Positions 1-12,476 of a DNA stretch of 64,000 bases are shown here, piece after piece. The stretch's first letter is position 1; each line of letters starts with the position of its first letter. Made by a program: the position numbers and the translations under genes. The notes below the pieces were generated by a model that saw only the letters and a program-made list of their open reading frames with translations, did no database searches and was not told the DNA's origin. Location: NCBI GenBank assembly GCA_028023455.1, contig JAQFVV010012495.1, positions 1,955,711 to 2,019,710 of the forward strand, written 5' to 3'. The DNA is from Epiperipatus broadwayi. Lineage: Eukaryota; Onychophora; Udeonychophora; Euonychophora; Peripatidae.

Positions 1-193
1 AAATTTAATAAGGTAAATACAAAATATAGTAACACAAAATTATTTAAAATGTACATGCATGAAAACTATTCAAAAATCTTTAAAATGTGGCCAATTATAA
101 CAGCGCTAGCGCTGTAGTTGTTGGGGGGGGGGCCACCCTTTGTGTTTTTTGACAAGCGAAGCTTGTAGTACAAGATATAAAATACAAAATATA
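1..193. other. AT-rich lead-in with poly-G run
   Basis: No gene seen. The first 60 bases look like a diverged piece of the neighbouring 198-bp repeat (aaggt.aatacaaaatata, acatgcatgaaa). A short palindrome agcgctagcgct lies near 103 and a poly-G run at 124-132, so the window probably opens inside or just beside the satellite array. Confidence 0.5.
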
Positions 194-1912
194 GCCAATG
201 AATTTACGAAAAATAATTTGATATTTGTAGAAATATTAACCCAAAAATACAAAAAAAAACCCAACAAATTAGTGAAAATTTACATGCATGAAATACAAAA
301 TAAGGTCAATACAAAATATAAAAACAAAAAATTATTGAAAATGTGCCATTAATGGCGATCACATTGGCTAATTTTAAAAGCGTACTGTATAGCCAATGAA
401 TTTACGAAAAATACAAAATATAGCCAATGAATTTACGAAAAATAATTTGATATTTGTAGAAATATTAACCCAAAAATACAAAAAAAAACCCAACAAATTA
501 GTGAAAATTTACATGCATGAAATACAAAATAAGGTCAATGCAACATATAAAAACAAAAAATTATTGAAAATGTGCCATTAATGGCGATCACATTGGCTAA
601 TTTTAAAAGCGTACTGTATAGCCAATGAATTTACGAAAAATAATTTGATATTTGTAGAAATATTAACCCAAAAATACAAAAAAAACCCCAACAAATTAGT
701 GAAAATTTACATGCATGAAATACAAAATAAGGTCAATACAAAATATAAAAACAAAAAGTTATTGAAAATGTGCCATTAATGGCGATCACATTGGCTAATT
801 TTAAAAGCGTACTGTATAGCCAATGAATTTACGAAAAATAATTTGATATTTGTAGAAATATTAACCCAAAAATACAAAAAAAAAACCAACAAATTAGTGA
901 AAATTTACATGCATGAAATACAAAATAAGGTCAATACAAAATATAAAAACAAAAAATTATTGAAAATGTGCCATTAATGGCGATCACATTGGCTAATTTT
1001 AAAAGCGTACTGTATAGCCAATGAATTTACGAAAAATAATTTGATATTTGTAGAAATATTAACCCAAAAATACAAAAAAAACCCCAACAAATTAGTGAAA
1101 ATTTACATGCATGAAATACAAAATAAGGTCAATACAAAATATAAAAACAAAAAATTATTGAAAATGTGCCATTAATGGCGATCACATTGGCTAATTTTAA
1201 AAGCGTACTGTATAGCCAATGAATTTACGAAAAATAATTTGATATTTGTAGAAATATTAACCCAAAAATACAAAAAAAAACCCAACAAATTAGTGAAAAT
1301 TTACATGCATGAAATACAAAATAAGGTCAATACAAAATATAAAAACAAAAAATTATTGAAAATGTGCCATTAATGGTGATCACATTAGCTAATTTTAAAA
1401 GCGTACTGTATAGCCAATGAATTTACGAAAAATAATTTGATATTTGTAGAAATATTAACCCAAAAATACAAAAAAAAACCCAACAAATTAGTGAAAATTT
1501 ACATGCATGAAATACAAAATAAGGTCAATACAAAATATAAAAACAAAAAATTATTGAAAATGTGCCATTAATGGTGATCACATTGGCTAATTTTAAAAGC
1601 GTACTGTATAGCCAATGAATTTACGAAAAATAATTTGATATTTGTAGAAATATTAACCCAAAAATACAAAAAAAAACCCAACAAATTAGTGAAAATTTAC
1701 ATGCATGAAATACAAAATAAGGTCAATACAAAATATAAAAACAAAAAATTATTGAAAATGTGCCATTAATGGCGATCACATAAAAATGTGCCATTAATCG
1801 CGATCACATGCCCTACTTTTACATACATTGGCTAATTTTAAAAGCGTACTGTATAGCCAATGAATTTACAAAAAATAATTTGATATTTGTAGAAATATTA
1901 ACCCAAAAATAC
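194..1912. repeat. 198-bp tandem repeat (satellite-like array)
   Basis: About eight near-identical units. The landmark gccaatgaatttacg starts at 194, 423, 621, 819, 1017, 1215, 1413, 1611 and 1855, so the spacing is exactly 198 bp across most of the array. A 31-bp partial unit is inserted at 392-422, and the 1611 unit is 244 bp because of an extra partial segment near 1782-1827. Each unit junction holds cattggcta...tagccaatg, a perfect 9-bp inverted pair (with CCAAT/ATTGG) around a spacer of about 20 bp. Copies differ by only a few bases, mostly A-run length, so amplification is recent or homogenised. Short reading frames across the array come from the repeat and are not genes. Confidence 0.95.
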
Positions 1913-2138
1913 AAAAATTATTTACAAATTAAATGTAATTAAGTGGAAGTTTGATAATTGAAGAAATATTAACAAAAATTGTTTGTACATTTAAAATAAA
2001 GATTTAATGCGAATATGGCATTAATGGTGACGTTACTTTTACATGCATTTGGATTACTTATTGTCTATATTCAATAATATAATTAATTCTAAAATTATAA
2101 TTATTATAAAAAAAATTAAAATTACTTACAAATAGCGT
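1913..2138. repeat. Diverged satellite edge and Merlin 3' flank
   Basis: The sequence still follows the 198-bp unit loosely (gaagaaatattaaca; atggcattaatggtgacgtt against gtgccattaatggcgatcac), then fades into AT-rich DNA before the Merlin stop codon. The array therefore abuts, or was derived from, the transposon flank. No gene seen. Confidence 0.55.
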
Positions 2139-3023
2139 TCACTGTGGAGGACTGAATTGGGATATATGTTCTAAAATTGCAGCGAAAGGATCAGCTTTGT
2201 ACGACTGCCTCCACATAAACTCGCTCAAATATGAGTCCAGGTGCTGACGTGCTGTCCCTCTGTGTTTTTTATTACGCCATTTGACCAAACCCCACAACCT
2301 TTCAACATTCTGTGTATGTACGCCAGTTGTGGGGTCTACGAAGTTGTATGTGTGATTAACACGATGGTGTTCATATCCAACCTCAGCTAACTCTTCGCTC
2401 TTGTATCCCTTCCAGCAATCGCTGTAGATAATCGAGCCTTCGTGTACATTTTGCAAAATTTCTTGCATGAGAGTAGACGCACTTCTATCTCGAATGGCTA
2501 CAATAAAGCATTCCTCAGTCTCTCTGCACACGCCACCAAATAGCCATTGCTGTGGTAGGACTCTTCCGGCATTGTTCTTCCATTTTGTGAAGAGGCTTTC
2601 ATCAATCTCAACGATTGTGTTGGGACCTCCGATTTTCCGCCTTTCATTTCTTAACAATCTCCAGGTACAAACTTCCCGGAGGTAGTTGTTCCAATCGATA
2701 ACAGTTTTGTCCGAAATATTCAATTCCTCCGCACAAAATGTTATCGATGTTAATTCTTTGGACCAACTATAGATGAAACGTATAGCGGTCACGAAAGTCA
2801 TTTTGGAGCCAACAAACCACATGCCTTTTCTAATTGCAATTTCTGACAGGCAATCCTTCAAGTTACACCGCCATTGTTTCTTGGAATTGTGAATATACTT
2901 TTTCATTTCATGCCCATTTTGACATAATTTCCTTTTGGGGAGAAGACCGCGGTCTTGTAAGAAGATGATCGCTTCTTCCTCCGTACTCGGTAAACTAAAC
3001 AAGGTTCTTGGAGCTTCAGCCAT
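2139..3023 (-). CDS. Merlin (IS1016/ISXO2-type) DDE transposase, intact
   Basis: A 294-residue uninterrupted reading frame with the layout of Merlin transposases, the eukaryotic relatives of bacterial IS1016/ISXO2. An N-terminal zinc-binding segment (C34, H38, C53, C58 in LCQNGHEM...QWRCNLKDC) precedes a helix-turn-helix-like stretch around 96-112. The DDE core follows: D141 in VEIDES, D202 in YSDCWKGY and E241 in HTQNVERLWG, which are the family's three catalytic positions. The length is about normal for Merlin proteins. The enzyme would act in the nucleus, cutting and pasting DNA next to its terminal inverted repeats; Merlin insertions usually make 8-9 bp target duplications. I chose the ATG at 3023 because MAEAP precedes the conserved region and no upstream extension is needed. 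I could not find convincing terminal inverted repeats. Base composition is clearly richer in G+C than the flanks, which suggests recent arrival. Confidence 0.9.
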   Translation of the reverse strand: MAEAPRTLFSLPSTEEEAIIFLQDRGLLPKRKLCQNGHEMKKYIHNSKKQWRCNLKDCLSEIAIRKGMWFVGSKMTFVTAIRFIYSWSKELTSITFCAEELNISDKTVIDWNNYLREVCTWRLLRNERRKIGGPNTIVEIDESLFTKWKNNAGRVLPQQWLFGGVCRETEECFIVAIRDRSASTLMQEILQNVHEGSIIYSDCWKGYKSEELAEVGYEHHRVNHTYNFVDPTTGVHTQNVERLWGLVKWRNKKHRGTARQHLDSYLSEFMWRQSYKADPFAAILEHISQFSPPQ

Positions 3024-4365
3024 ATCACAAAGTAAAATATCAAGGACGCAATGGAAGAGCTGAAAAAAATCACTGTGATCAAGTGGATAGCAAAATCACA
3101 ATAGACAGAAAAATCAAAAAATTTCCCAAACCTCTCTCCGAATTTTAAATCTCGCGGTTAAAAAAAAAAAATTGACTCTCTGATGGATTAATCACGCCAG
3201 TCACTTTGTTGCCATGACAACGTTGTCATACAAAGATCGTCGATGCCTACCGGAAGGGAAACCGGTGGGTCAAATACATCATCAGGCAAATTATCCATAA
3301 GTACCTTTTAAAGTAAGGTCTGTAATATATTTATTTCACAGAGGATGGTGCTAAATATCTTAACCATATATGGTAATTTGATATTTTATATATTGTAATG
3401 GATACGTAATATACATGTTACATGAGATATTTAAAAGTATGTTAAAAATATTCAAAGAAAAAAATAATAATGTAATATTTTGATTATAAATAATGATAAA
3501 CACTGTCATTTCAATAAATAGAATAAAGAGAGTTTAGAATGGTTCGAAAGTTGTTTAGAAAGTAAATACAAGAAAAATAAAATTCTGTATCTGAATCTCA
3601 AGTTTAAATAAAAATAAAAAATAAAAGAGGGAAGCTATAATTAAAGTATAATGTAATTTAATGATTTTAATTAAATTTACCATTTAAGTGCAATGGCTTA
3701 TCTTTTTTTAAATTAAAAGTACACTCTAAAATGCTGTGAGGTGTAATGGAAAGAAAAGAAAATTAATTGTATAAAGGTAATTTAAAGATTACATGTTACT
3801 TGGTGAAATAATTTAAATTAAAATATTAATTGTAAAGAAAAAACAAAAGAATTGCAATTTAAAATTACTTAATTACAGAAAAATATGATCTAATCAAAGA
3901 TTAAAATAATTTTGTAAATTGTCTAGCCAAGAAGGAAATATGTTTTACTGAAAACTGTAATCTATCCAACTGATTAGAAAATGAATACTGTAATTAATGT
4001 TGTAATTAAAATTAAAAAAGGGTTTAACTAATTAAAAAAAGAAGATTGAAACTGATTAACGACATAGAAGAGCTTAGACAATGATTTTATTAAAGGTATA
4101 AAGACTTAAATTTTCATTCAAAATTAGTCTGTTGTATTGTGTTTTTCTGTTGTTATTTATTCTATTACTTTGATCCTGATCCTGATAATTATACTAATTA
4201 TTAGTTTTTGCTAAATTTTCAAGCTCTTTTATCAAGAACATATACTTCATCTTTCAGTAATGTATAGTTATGTATGCAGATGCTCTGACATCACCATGCA
4301 GTGCTAAATTTGCATCAGGGTGCTCATTCAGCTTTCATCACTCAGTTTCTGTGCATTTCATAATC
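3024..4365. other. Merlin 5' flank and gene-free AT-rich DNA
   Basis: 3024-3310 is GC-richer and probably still Merlin: it holds ttgccatgacaacgttgtca, a short palindromic stretch near 3210-3230, and a CCGGAAGGGAAACCGG block near 3249. The rest is AT-rich, with no exon or repeat recognised. Confidence 0.5.
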
Positions 4366-6468
4366 TGACATGTGACATTTATTTTTGTTTTAATATGTAA
4401 TTTGCTCTTAAGTAATTTCTATAAATTTAATTCTCTCTCATATGCTCTTAACTTTCCTTAACTTTGGTGCGGTCATTTATTTATATGTATTTATTATTTG
4501 ATTTACATATCTACTTGCTTATTATTAATATGCCAATTTCCAGCAACCTGGCAAACTTAATTTCTAAAATCCTTTTGTTTTTCAATTAAATCTCCATTAA
4601 TCAAGATTATTAACGTCCCTTTAAAATATAATGCGTTATTAATTAATACACTCACCAGATTGTTTTTACATCAACATTTTGTTTATGCTTTAATATATAT
4701 ATATATATATATATTTATTTGTTTAACTATATATATATATATATATATATTTGTTTAACTCTGGATTTTCTACCCAGGGTGAATCCAGAACTCAAGCTAA
4801 TTAACGCCTTGAAACCTTATTTATTTTATAAATATTATTCAATTCTGAAAGGGTGACTTATTAATTGTTTTCTATATATAACTGCTAGTTTTTATTTTAT
4901 TGTTCCATACTCTTAAAATATCAAATACAGTCTTTAAATATTCCAGTTATTATAAAATCAATGAAGGTAGGATTGATTTATTTTAAATAGCAGAAAAGGA
5001 GGGAGTCAAATCTTAACGTATATTTTATTAATTTGAAATCTATATATATATATATATTCTAGTGGCATAGTGTATTATTTATCTAAATTATAGCTTTCAA
5101 ATAAGGGTCATTTATTTTAAAACAGTAAACTTATTCAATGTCATTAGTGATATTTATCATTACTGCATTGCTGACATTTGGCCTATCTTCATATATATAG
5201 TACATGCTTCTAATCTTTTAATCTGGGGGTTATGACAAGTTCAAAACCATAGATTTATTTTGCAAGCCTTGTTCTGAGGATAGTTGATGCTTCCCAGAAC
5301 CATTTATTTCATATAAAAATGCCTCTGGTAGTGATTCCCATAAGTTTGGCACACGCTATGCATATTCACTTTTTTCATATAAAAAGGCCTCTGGTGGTGA
5401 TTCCCTAAGTCTGGCACATGCTATGTCCAGCCACTGTCTTTGTATAAAAAAGGCCTACACATCAGCAATGACCACAGCATGCCTATCCACTTCATTCTCA
5501 TCCAGAAGCATGACTTTTCATGTTCTTTCTTGGCTATTATGTCAGCACCGCAAACTTCTTCTTATTATTATTTCTTTTGCTTCATGACCCCGTTTTAATG
5601 CTCTAATATTAAAATTGCATTCTGCTTAAAATATATATAAATGCCAACTACATCCCACCATCATAACTTATTTCTGTATTTAAGAGTATCTATATGCCTT
5701 GGGAAAAATAAAGTGTTCTTCTTACCAGCGCTAATTAAGAGAATTTTCATTAAATATATTGTTATATAACTAAATGTAATTTTCAAACGTGTTTATTTAT
5801 TTTCATGGCCATAATGGCATGAAAATAATTTTCTTATATATGTAATGAATCTCAGAACGCTACCCAAAATAATGTTAGTCACCACATTTCAGAATCATAA
5901 ATCAAAGCATTAATATCAAATTTATGTGAATTCTTTCTAATAATCGATTGGCATCTTAATATTGGACCCACCAAAGATGTGTGTTTATTTATAATATATT
6001 ATTTAACTAATAAAAGAGCATATGAGAAATAATAGTGTGAATGACATTATGTAATCATCTACCGCTTGCTCATTCACGCACACACTAATGTATACCATTA
6101 AGTCACAATGTATAATAATTTGTCTTTATATTAAACTATATTTTTATTGTCTAACTTATTTGAGTAGTTCGAATTCCTCTTTTCTCCACTTCCAAATGTA
6201 CAGCCATGCTTATATATATTTTAGTTTAGTCATAGTTAATAGATGTCTCATTGACTTTTCCACTTTGCTAGTGGGCCGGATTAAAATTACTTCTCATGTG
6301 CCATCACTATTATGTTATCCATTGAGTGTTTGATCTGGGGCTTAGAGAGTGGGTTTGAATCCAGGCTGGTCCCTAACCCAAATCTCAGGCTTGACTGAGT
6401 TTGAAGTACAGTTTGTGAGTTCCAGCTCATGTTAGATGGATATACATGTTTTGACCAGTACAATATAA
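4366..6468. repeat. Left arm of a 2.1-kb dispersed inverted repeat
   Basis: This block reappears in reverse complement at 44990-47112. Matches include gcggtcatttattt (4470) with aaataaatgaccgc (47020), and the segment 6330-6465 with 45000-45135. Inside, 5308-5480 is a three-unit minisatellite of about 58 bp (catataaaaatgcctctggt, twice more diverged). (TA)n tracts lie at 4690-4750. No coding capacity was recognised; the element class is unknown. Confidence 0.8.
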
Positions 6469-6479
6469 ATAACTCACCT

Positions 6480-8335
6480 CAACTGCTAGATTGAAACCCC
6501 TGCCATCCAAAGAATTTTATTTGTTTTGAGGATCAACCATCAACCTCAGGTACCAGCCAATCATAAGATGTATAATCAGCATGCTTCAGATGACAGGGAC
6601 ACAATCCAACACTTGAAATATCCCATGACTACCTCACACTCTATCTCAGAAGCCAGCACATTTACTTTACTCATAAAATAACTCTGCACTAATTTACTGG
6701 TGACACAGTGTCAAGAGAGAAAAAGAAAATAGACAAAATAACAATTAAAGCAAACATTAATATTTAATTATTTACACATGCATATATTTTATATAATATA
6801 ACATGTAATTACATTCATATTGGCCTTTCAAGCCAAATTGTGCAAACGCTTTTGCGAGTGTTAAATAATAAATGAATACCGTCTGACCAATACAAGATAT
6901 AGAATTTATGCAGGAATAAAAGGAATCTCTTATTCCTACAACTCAAATATTTATATATGAGCAAATCTGAAGTACTGGCACAGAAGGTGTGACTATAGAA
7001 CAGTCACTTTAAATTACTATATATAATGTATGAATGAATGACGCCGATGAAATTTACTAGAATTTACTGAATGTCATTCCCACTGAAACTTAATCATATA
7101 TATAAATCAGCATTTATTTTTATAGCGTCTGTATACAATTGTAATTACATTCCTGCATAAATTCTATATCTTGTATTGGTCAGACGGTATTCATTTATTA
7201 TTTAACACTCGCAAAAGCGTTTGCACAATTGGGCTTGAAAGGCCGATATGAATGTAATTACAATTGTATACAGACGCTATAAAAATAAATGCTGATTTAT
7301 AATATAACATGATAAATTTTGCATAAGCAAATTTTAAATGATTACTTTAGGCTATAGCTATAATAGTCTGTTAATTAAAATTCATTTAATTTAAAATTAA
7401 GTGTGTACATAGCTATTTAAAAATATATTTACCTAGGTTTTTATTTTGTGTGTATTGTCCAATGGTTTTGGTTTCCATTTGGTTTTCCTTTCCAATCAGT
7501 TGGTTATTTGTTTCTTGAGCTTGTCTTCCATTCTTTGGATCACCAATGCAAAAAAGATATTAGTGGCAGCATCAATTCACTATCTAGGCATTTGTTTCAG
7601 ATGTTGGTTCAGGCAAGCACAATTGATTTGACAGAGGACTGGAGTTTTAGCAACACATGTTGCTATTTTGGCAACATCTGCACTAAAGTAGTCTGCAACA
7701 GCAGTAACTGGTCTGCTTCTCCACTTATAGTTCTCCAAACTCTGACTTTGCATTTTGAAATTCTGTTATATACTGGTAGCAATCCAATTGTATAGTAATA
7801 ACATGAACCTAACTGAATAACAATAGGGAGTGACTTTATATAGTTTTTTCTTTCTTATTGTTTTATTTTATCCTGACTTCAGTTTGTCTTTTAATTAATT
7901 ATACATTTCTTTAATTAATTGATTTTTACATTTGTCTTAATCTTAATCTGTTCAGATTCATCTACTACCTTGAAAAGATAGTGTATGTAGCTTTTTAATT
8001 AATATAATTTAATCAATAATCATATAAACTAATTGCATTCCAAAGCTTTTATGAACAAATTTTATTTTAATATTTCATGTTTACTCTTTTAACTTAGAAA
8101 TTAAAAAAAAGTTTTCGTTAACCTATTTATCTTTCCCTATCCTGCTTTTTTTTAACAAATAGTTTTATTATATTTTAAAAGCAAAATGACTTGATACTTT
8201 TATTTTTACAAGTTTGTATTTCAAAATCTACTTTAGAAGGATACTATATTTTTCTACTTTCATTTTTAATAATAATTTAATCATTTATTTATAAATGAAA
8301 GATATGTAAGGCAAGTTATATATATATGCACCTGG
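6480..8335. repeat. Direct repeat copy 1 (unclassified family)
   Basis: Aligns in the same orientation with 9996-11310, starting at actgctagattgaaacccc and running through tgtccaatggttttg, gacagaggactggagtttta and ttctccaaactctg. Copy 1 carries the fold-back insertion at 6806-7297 that copy 2 lacks. The similar reading frames at 7448-7795 and 10471-10836 are out of register with each other and match no family I know, so I treat them as chance. Confidence 0.8.
6806..7297. mobile_element. Fold-back retroinsertion with 14-bp target duplication
   Basis: A 492-bp insertion bounded by tataatataacatg at 6792-6805 and again at 7298-7311. The direct-repeat copy near 10310 has a similar site without the insertion. 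It contains an inverted pair of about 108 bp (6810-6917 and 7148-7256: ...gaataccgtctgaccaatac / gtattggtcagacggtattc...) and a second pair of about 45 bp (7104-7145 and 7250-7297). The right end reads ataaaaataaatgctgattt. It shares ends and core with the element at 19871-20159. No reading frame, so it is non-autonomous. Confidence 0.85.
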
Positions 8336-9995
8336 CAACATATATATTTATATGTATGCTATCAGTACATCAGTACCCCCTTTCATTTGAAAGGTAAAAT
8401 GCATGTTTGACCTATTTTTGTCTGACATGCTATTTTAGATTTATACTTCAATTTTTCATTTTTACTTATTTTTTATGTAATACTTTTTTATCAAATAAGT
8501 TTCTGATTGCATATAGATCAATATAGCACAGAGAGTGATCTTTCTTACACTACTCTTCTTTCCAGGCGTAATCTACATTAACTTGCAATGAATTATGTCA
8601 TATGTGATGACCATGACGAACAACATGCATCTTTCTGATGTGTACAAAGTGTGTAAATGTGGCAAATTGCAGACATATCTGGCTTATATTCGACTTACGC
8701 AATAAACAAAAAAAACTTTAACTTCTATGCTGGAATTTCTCTACCAACTGATTGAATGAACCCAATGACTTTCTCCAAAGGGTCTGCATCCTAGAAGATA
8801 AAATAGGTTGCTGAAAATGGCAGTATTCATTCACAGACCATTCAGCTTACACTAAAATGAGATTTATTTATTATATAATGGGAATTGTTTTCCCCATAAA
8901 ACTGATTTGTGGTTTATGCTGGTATTTTTCCGGCATGCATATTTGAGATACAGATTAGGTATTATTTCTCCTACTGTGATTTGGATGGGTCCAGAATCTT
9001 TCTACTGAAACCTCATCCTAGAAATAAGGAAATCTAGCCCATCCTCTCTGTTCAGTTCATTACGGGTACTAGGTTCACACAGTGATAACCTATACATTAC
9101 ACACCTTCCTCCCTTTATCTATACACTCCCCACTATGACCATCAATCCAAACACAATGCACATTTACATGAAAGATTATTTTACATTTTATTTATTTTAT
9201 TATAAATTTCATTTTATTTATTGTATGCTTTATTTATTGTTCTAGATTTATTTATTATTTTACCATTGCATTTTGATTGTATACAAAGAAAAAAAAACTT
9301 TTATTTTATTATCATGTATTTACTCTAAAACTTTATTATTTTATTTTAAATAACAAAATTCTCATTGTACTTCTATTTAACTAGTATCAACACTAATCCC
9401 CACTAATCTTTGTCAGTCCGGTTTTTTTTTCATTATTTTTTCTATTTTTAAATTAAATGGAGTGTTCGCGAATAAATATTTTAAATTGAACTAAGTGTTT
9501 GACTAACTCCACGATTTATTATTTCTGACCGCTTTTTTCTTTCTCCTTTTTAATTACATTTATATTTAACTGTTATTAATTATTTTAATTCTTAATATTT
9601 GCTTCAGTCTATTTCTCTTCTCACACTGCTCACTAATTTTACTCTTTATATTTATGCAATTTAGCATTTATTCTAATTTCAGTTTTAAACTTTTTTTTCA
9701 ATTTTAATTATGATTGTACTTTTTTTAATTTGATTATGCTGGATCAATTTATGGCATTTCAGCACCCATGTTGGATGGCATTTGAACCAAATCTATTTAA
9801 AAGATATTATTTATTTGAGTTTAAATGGGTTTAAATATCCTTTAACATAATTTTCAATTTATATTTTTAATATTAGATGAATGGATTGGCCCTTCAAGCA
9901 GTGGAAAGAATACCATTGATAGCAGAGCCATCAATGATACCCACAGTCAGATTGAGCTATGCAATGCATAACAAAATCATATTTCCAGACCATGG
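8336..9995. other. Gene-free AT-rich stretch
   Basis: No exon, RNA gene or repeat recognised. Slightly less AT-rich at 8930-9170. T-rich homopolymers are frequent. Confidence 0.5.
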
Positions 9996-11310
9996 CCCAC
10001 CTTGACTGCTAGATTCAAACCTCTGCCATCCAAACCATTTTATTTGTTTTGATGATCAACCTCAGGCATCAGCCAATCATAAGTTATATAATCAGCATGC
10101 TTCAGACAACAGGCACACAACCCAGCACTATAAATATCTCATGACTAGGTCACACTCTGTCTCAGAGTCAAGCACATTTACTTTACTCATAAAATAAATA
10201 CCCTAATTTACTGGTAATGCAGTAACAAGAGAGACAGAGAAAATAAACAAAATAACAATTAAAGCAAACATTAATATTTAATTATTTATGCACACATATA
10301 TTTAATATAATATAAAATAACAATAAATTTTACATAAGAAAATTTTAAATAATTACTTTAGGCTATAGTTATAATAGTCCATTAATTAAAATTCATTTCA
10401 TTTAAAATTAAGTGTATACACAACTATTTAAAAGTATATTTACCCAGGGATTTTTTGTGCATATTGTCCAATGGTTTTGTTTTCCATTTGGTTTTGCTTC
10501 CAAACCATTTGGCCTTTTGTTTCTCCATCAATGGTTTCCAGGTCTTATCTTCCATACTTTGGATCAACAATGGGAGAGATTAGCAGCAGTATAGATTCAC
10601 TATCTAGGCATTTGTTTTGGGCATTGGTTCAGGAAAGCACAGTTGTTTTGACAGAGGACTGGAGTTTTAGCAATGCATGTTGCTATTTCAGCAGCATCTG
10701 CACTAAAGTCACCTGCAACAGCAATAACTGGTCTCCTTCTACACTTATAGTTCTCCAAACTCTGTCTCTGCTTTTTGAATTGTCTGTACTAATAGCAATC
10801 CAATTGTATAGCAATAATATGAACCCAACTGAATAACAATAGAGAGAGCAACTTTATATACTTTTTTCTTGTCTTTCTTTAATTAATTGATTTTTACATT
10901 TGCTTTAATCTTAATGTGTTCACATTCATTTACTACCTTGTTAAGATAATGTACATATATGGTTTTTAATTAATACAATTTAATCAGTAATCTTATAAAC
11001 TAATTGCATTCCAAAGCTTTTAAAAACAAATTTTATTTTAATTTTTCATATTTACTCTTTTAACTTAGAAATAAAATAAAAAAGTTTTCCTTAATCTATT
11101 TAAAAAGGAGAAATTTAAATCTTTCTCTACCCTGCCTTTTTTTAACAAATAGATTTATTATATTTTAAAAGCAAAATGACTCAATACTTTTATTTTTGCA
11201 AGTTTGCATTTTAAAATCTACTTTAAAAACATACTATATTTTTTTACTTTGATTTTTAATAATAATTTAATCATTTATTTTTAAATGAAAGATATGTAAT
11301 GTGAGCTGTA
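9996..11310. repeat. Direct repeat copy 2
   Basis: Second copy of the family at 6480-8335, without the fold-back insertion and with small deletions. It starts at cttgactgctagattcaaac and ends near the (TACA)n tract, tatgtacacctggaaacata matching tatatgcacctggcaacata at 8320. Neither end shows a target duplication that I can find. Confidence 0.75.
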
Positions 11311-11329
11311 TATGTACACCTGGAAACAT

Positions 11330-11350
11330 ATATATATATATATATATACA

Positions 11351-11384
<34 letters not shown>

Positions 11385-11397
11385 CATACATACATAC

Positions 11398-11428
<31 letters not shown>

Positions 11429-11436
11429 CATACTAG
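11330..11436. repeat. (TA)n/(TACA)n microsatellite
   Basis: Alternating ta followed by about 20 tetranucleotide taca/cata units with a few interruptions. Confidence 0.95.
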
Positions 11437-11655
11437 CGATACAATACATATTGGCATCAACAATGGCTTTGAGCATTCCATGATTAAATTTTCAATGATG
11501 TGGATGGCTGAAAAGTTGGAGAATGAAGAGAAAGAAGCCTACCCATTAAAATGTGTAGATTTGATATCTTAATATAAACTGAGCACTTATTAAAGTTTGT
11601 AGATTTGTTATCTTAATATAAACCAAGCAACTGATTATATATGTGTGTGGGATAT

Positions 11656-11720
11656 GATGATCCAGACCAAATGATGAGTGCTGGTTCAGCGTGAAATATG
11701 TATAATAAAGATCATTTATC
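11656..11720 (+). ncRNA. Hammerhead ribozyme, degenerate copy
   Basis: The reading is accaa-ATGATGA-gtgctg-gtt-cagcgt-GAAA-tatgtata. Stem II has six pairs including two G-U. The expected CTGATGA has A in place of C3, and the 3' strand of stem I (expected ttggt) has changed to ataaa, so this copy is probably dead. Confidence 0.5.
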
Positions 11721-11730
11721 TTTTTTTGTA

Positions 11731-12476
11731 CTTTTGTAGAAGATGAAGACAGAAATTTACCATCTGTGTTTGTTTTAATTATCCATTTATAGGGATATCA
11801 AAAAAATCTTGCAAACCATATCGGTGACTACAAGCTATCGTATTTAATATTATTTTTTAATATGATTATAAAAAACAAATGAAAATACACAAAACTCCAA
11901 AGCTGGTCAACAAAAGTATAGTAAGAGTGTATTATAAACATGGGTTATTCATATCAATGGGCAGAAATCTGAATAACGTGCATTATTGCCACAAATGCAT
12001 CTTCATCTATATACAGTCAGTGCAAAATAAATTCTGATAAACAGGAATTGATGTCTTGTCCCACACTTCCCCTGTCCTTTTTGTTTCTTCTGTCCTTGAA
12101 AGATCCCAAATTTTAATCATTACTACAAAAAAAACGTAAAGTAAAAGCACAAAACGAATATTACAATGAATGTAATAAAATGCCACCAAATAATGGCAAC
12201 AGTATTCGCAACATGTTTACGTTCATATGCTATCATATAAATAAAAAAAATATTAATTATATGTTGTAAAATGGAATTTATAAGACATTTAGCAATGTTT
12301 TTTAAAAGTAATAGTAATTTATAGTTCATTTTCTTAATATTGTTTAATTTTTAATAAGTAATACATGTTGGTGAAATATTTTTGAGAAAATAAATATAAA
12401 CAAATAGTTGCGGCCCCTGAAAATGAATAACTAAGACAAACACAGATGGTGAACTTCTGTCACACATCTACAAAAG
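11731..12476. mobile_element. TA-flanked MITE (Tc1/mariner-like)
   Basis: A 746-bp element with terminal inverted repeats of about 55 bp (cttttgtagaagatgaagac... and ...cacacatctacaaaag), inserted at a TA dinucleotide (11729-11730, 12477-12478). The inner TIR block ccatctgtgtttgt pairs with acaaacacagatgg. There is no transposase; AT-rich filler lies between. It split the hammerhead SINE-like repeat, so it is the younger of the two. Confidence 0.75.

Noticed and set aside
140-581. Two similar reading frames of 60-70 residues
   Set aside because: They are translations of the 198-bp tandem repeat; neighbouring units are interrupted, and composition is AT-driven.
194-1912. CRISPR-like array
   Set aside because: Units are 198 bp with no unique spacers, and the genome is clearly eukaryotic.
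1855-3310. Terminal inverted repeats for the Merlin element
   Set aside because: Compared the flanks at 1913-2138 and 3024-3310 by eye; no match longer than chance was found.
7448-10836. Paired reading frames of 115-121 residues in the direct repeats
   Set aside because: The frames are not kept in register between the two copies and match no known family.
11267-11572. Tyr/Ile/His-rich frames on both strands
   Set aside because: Microsatellite (TACA)n translation.
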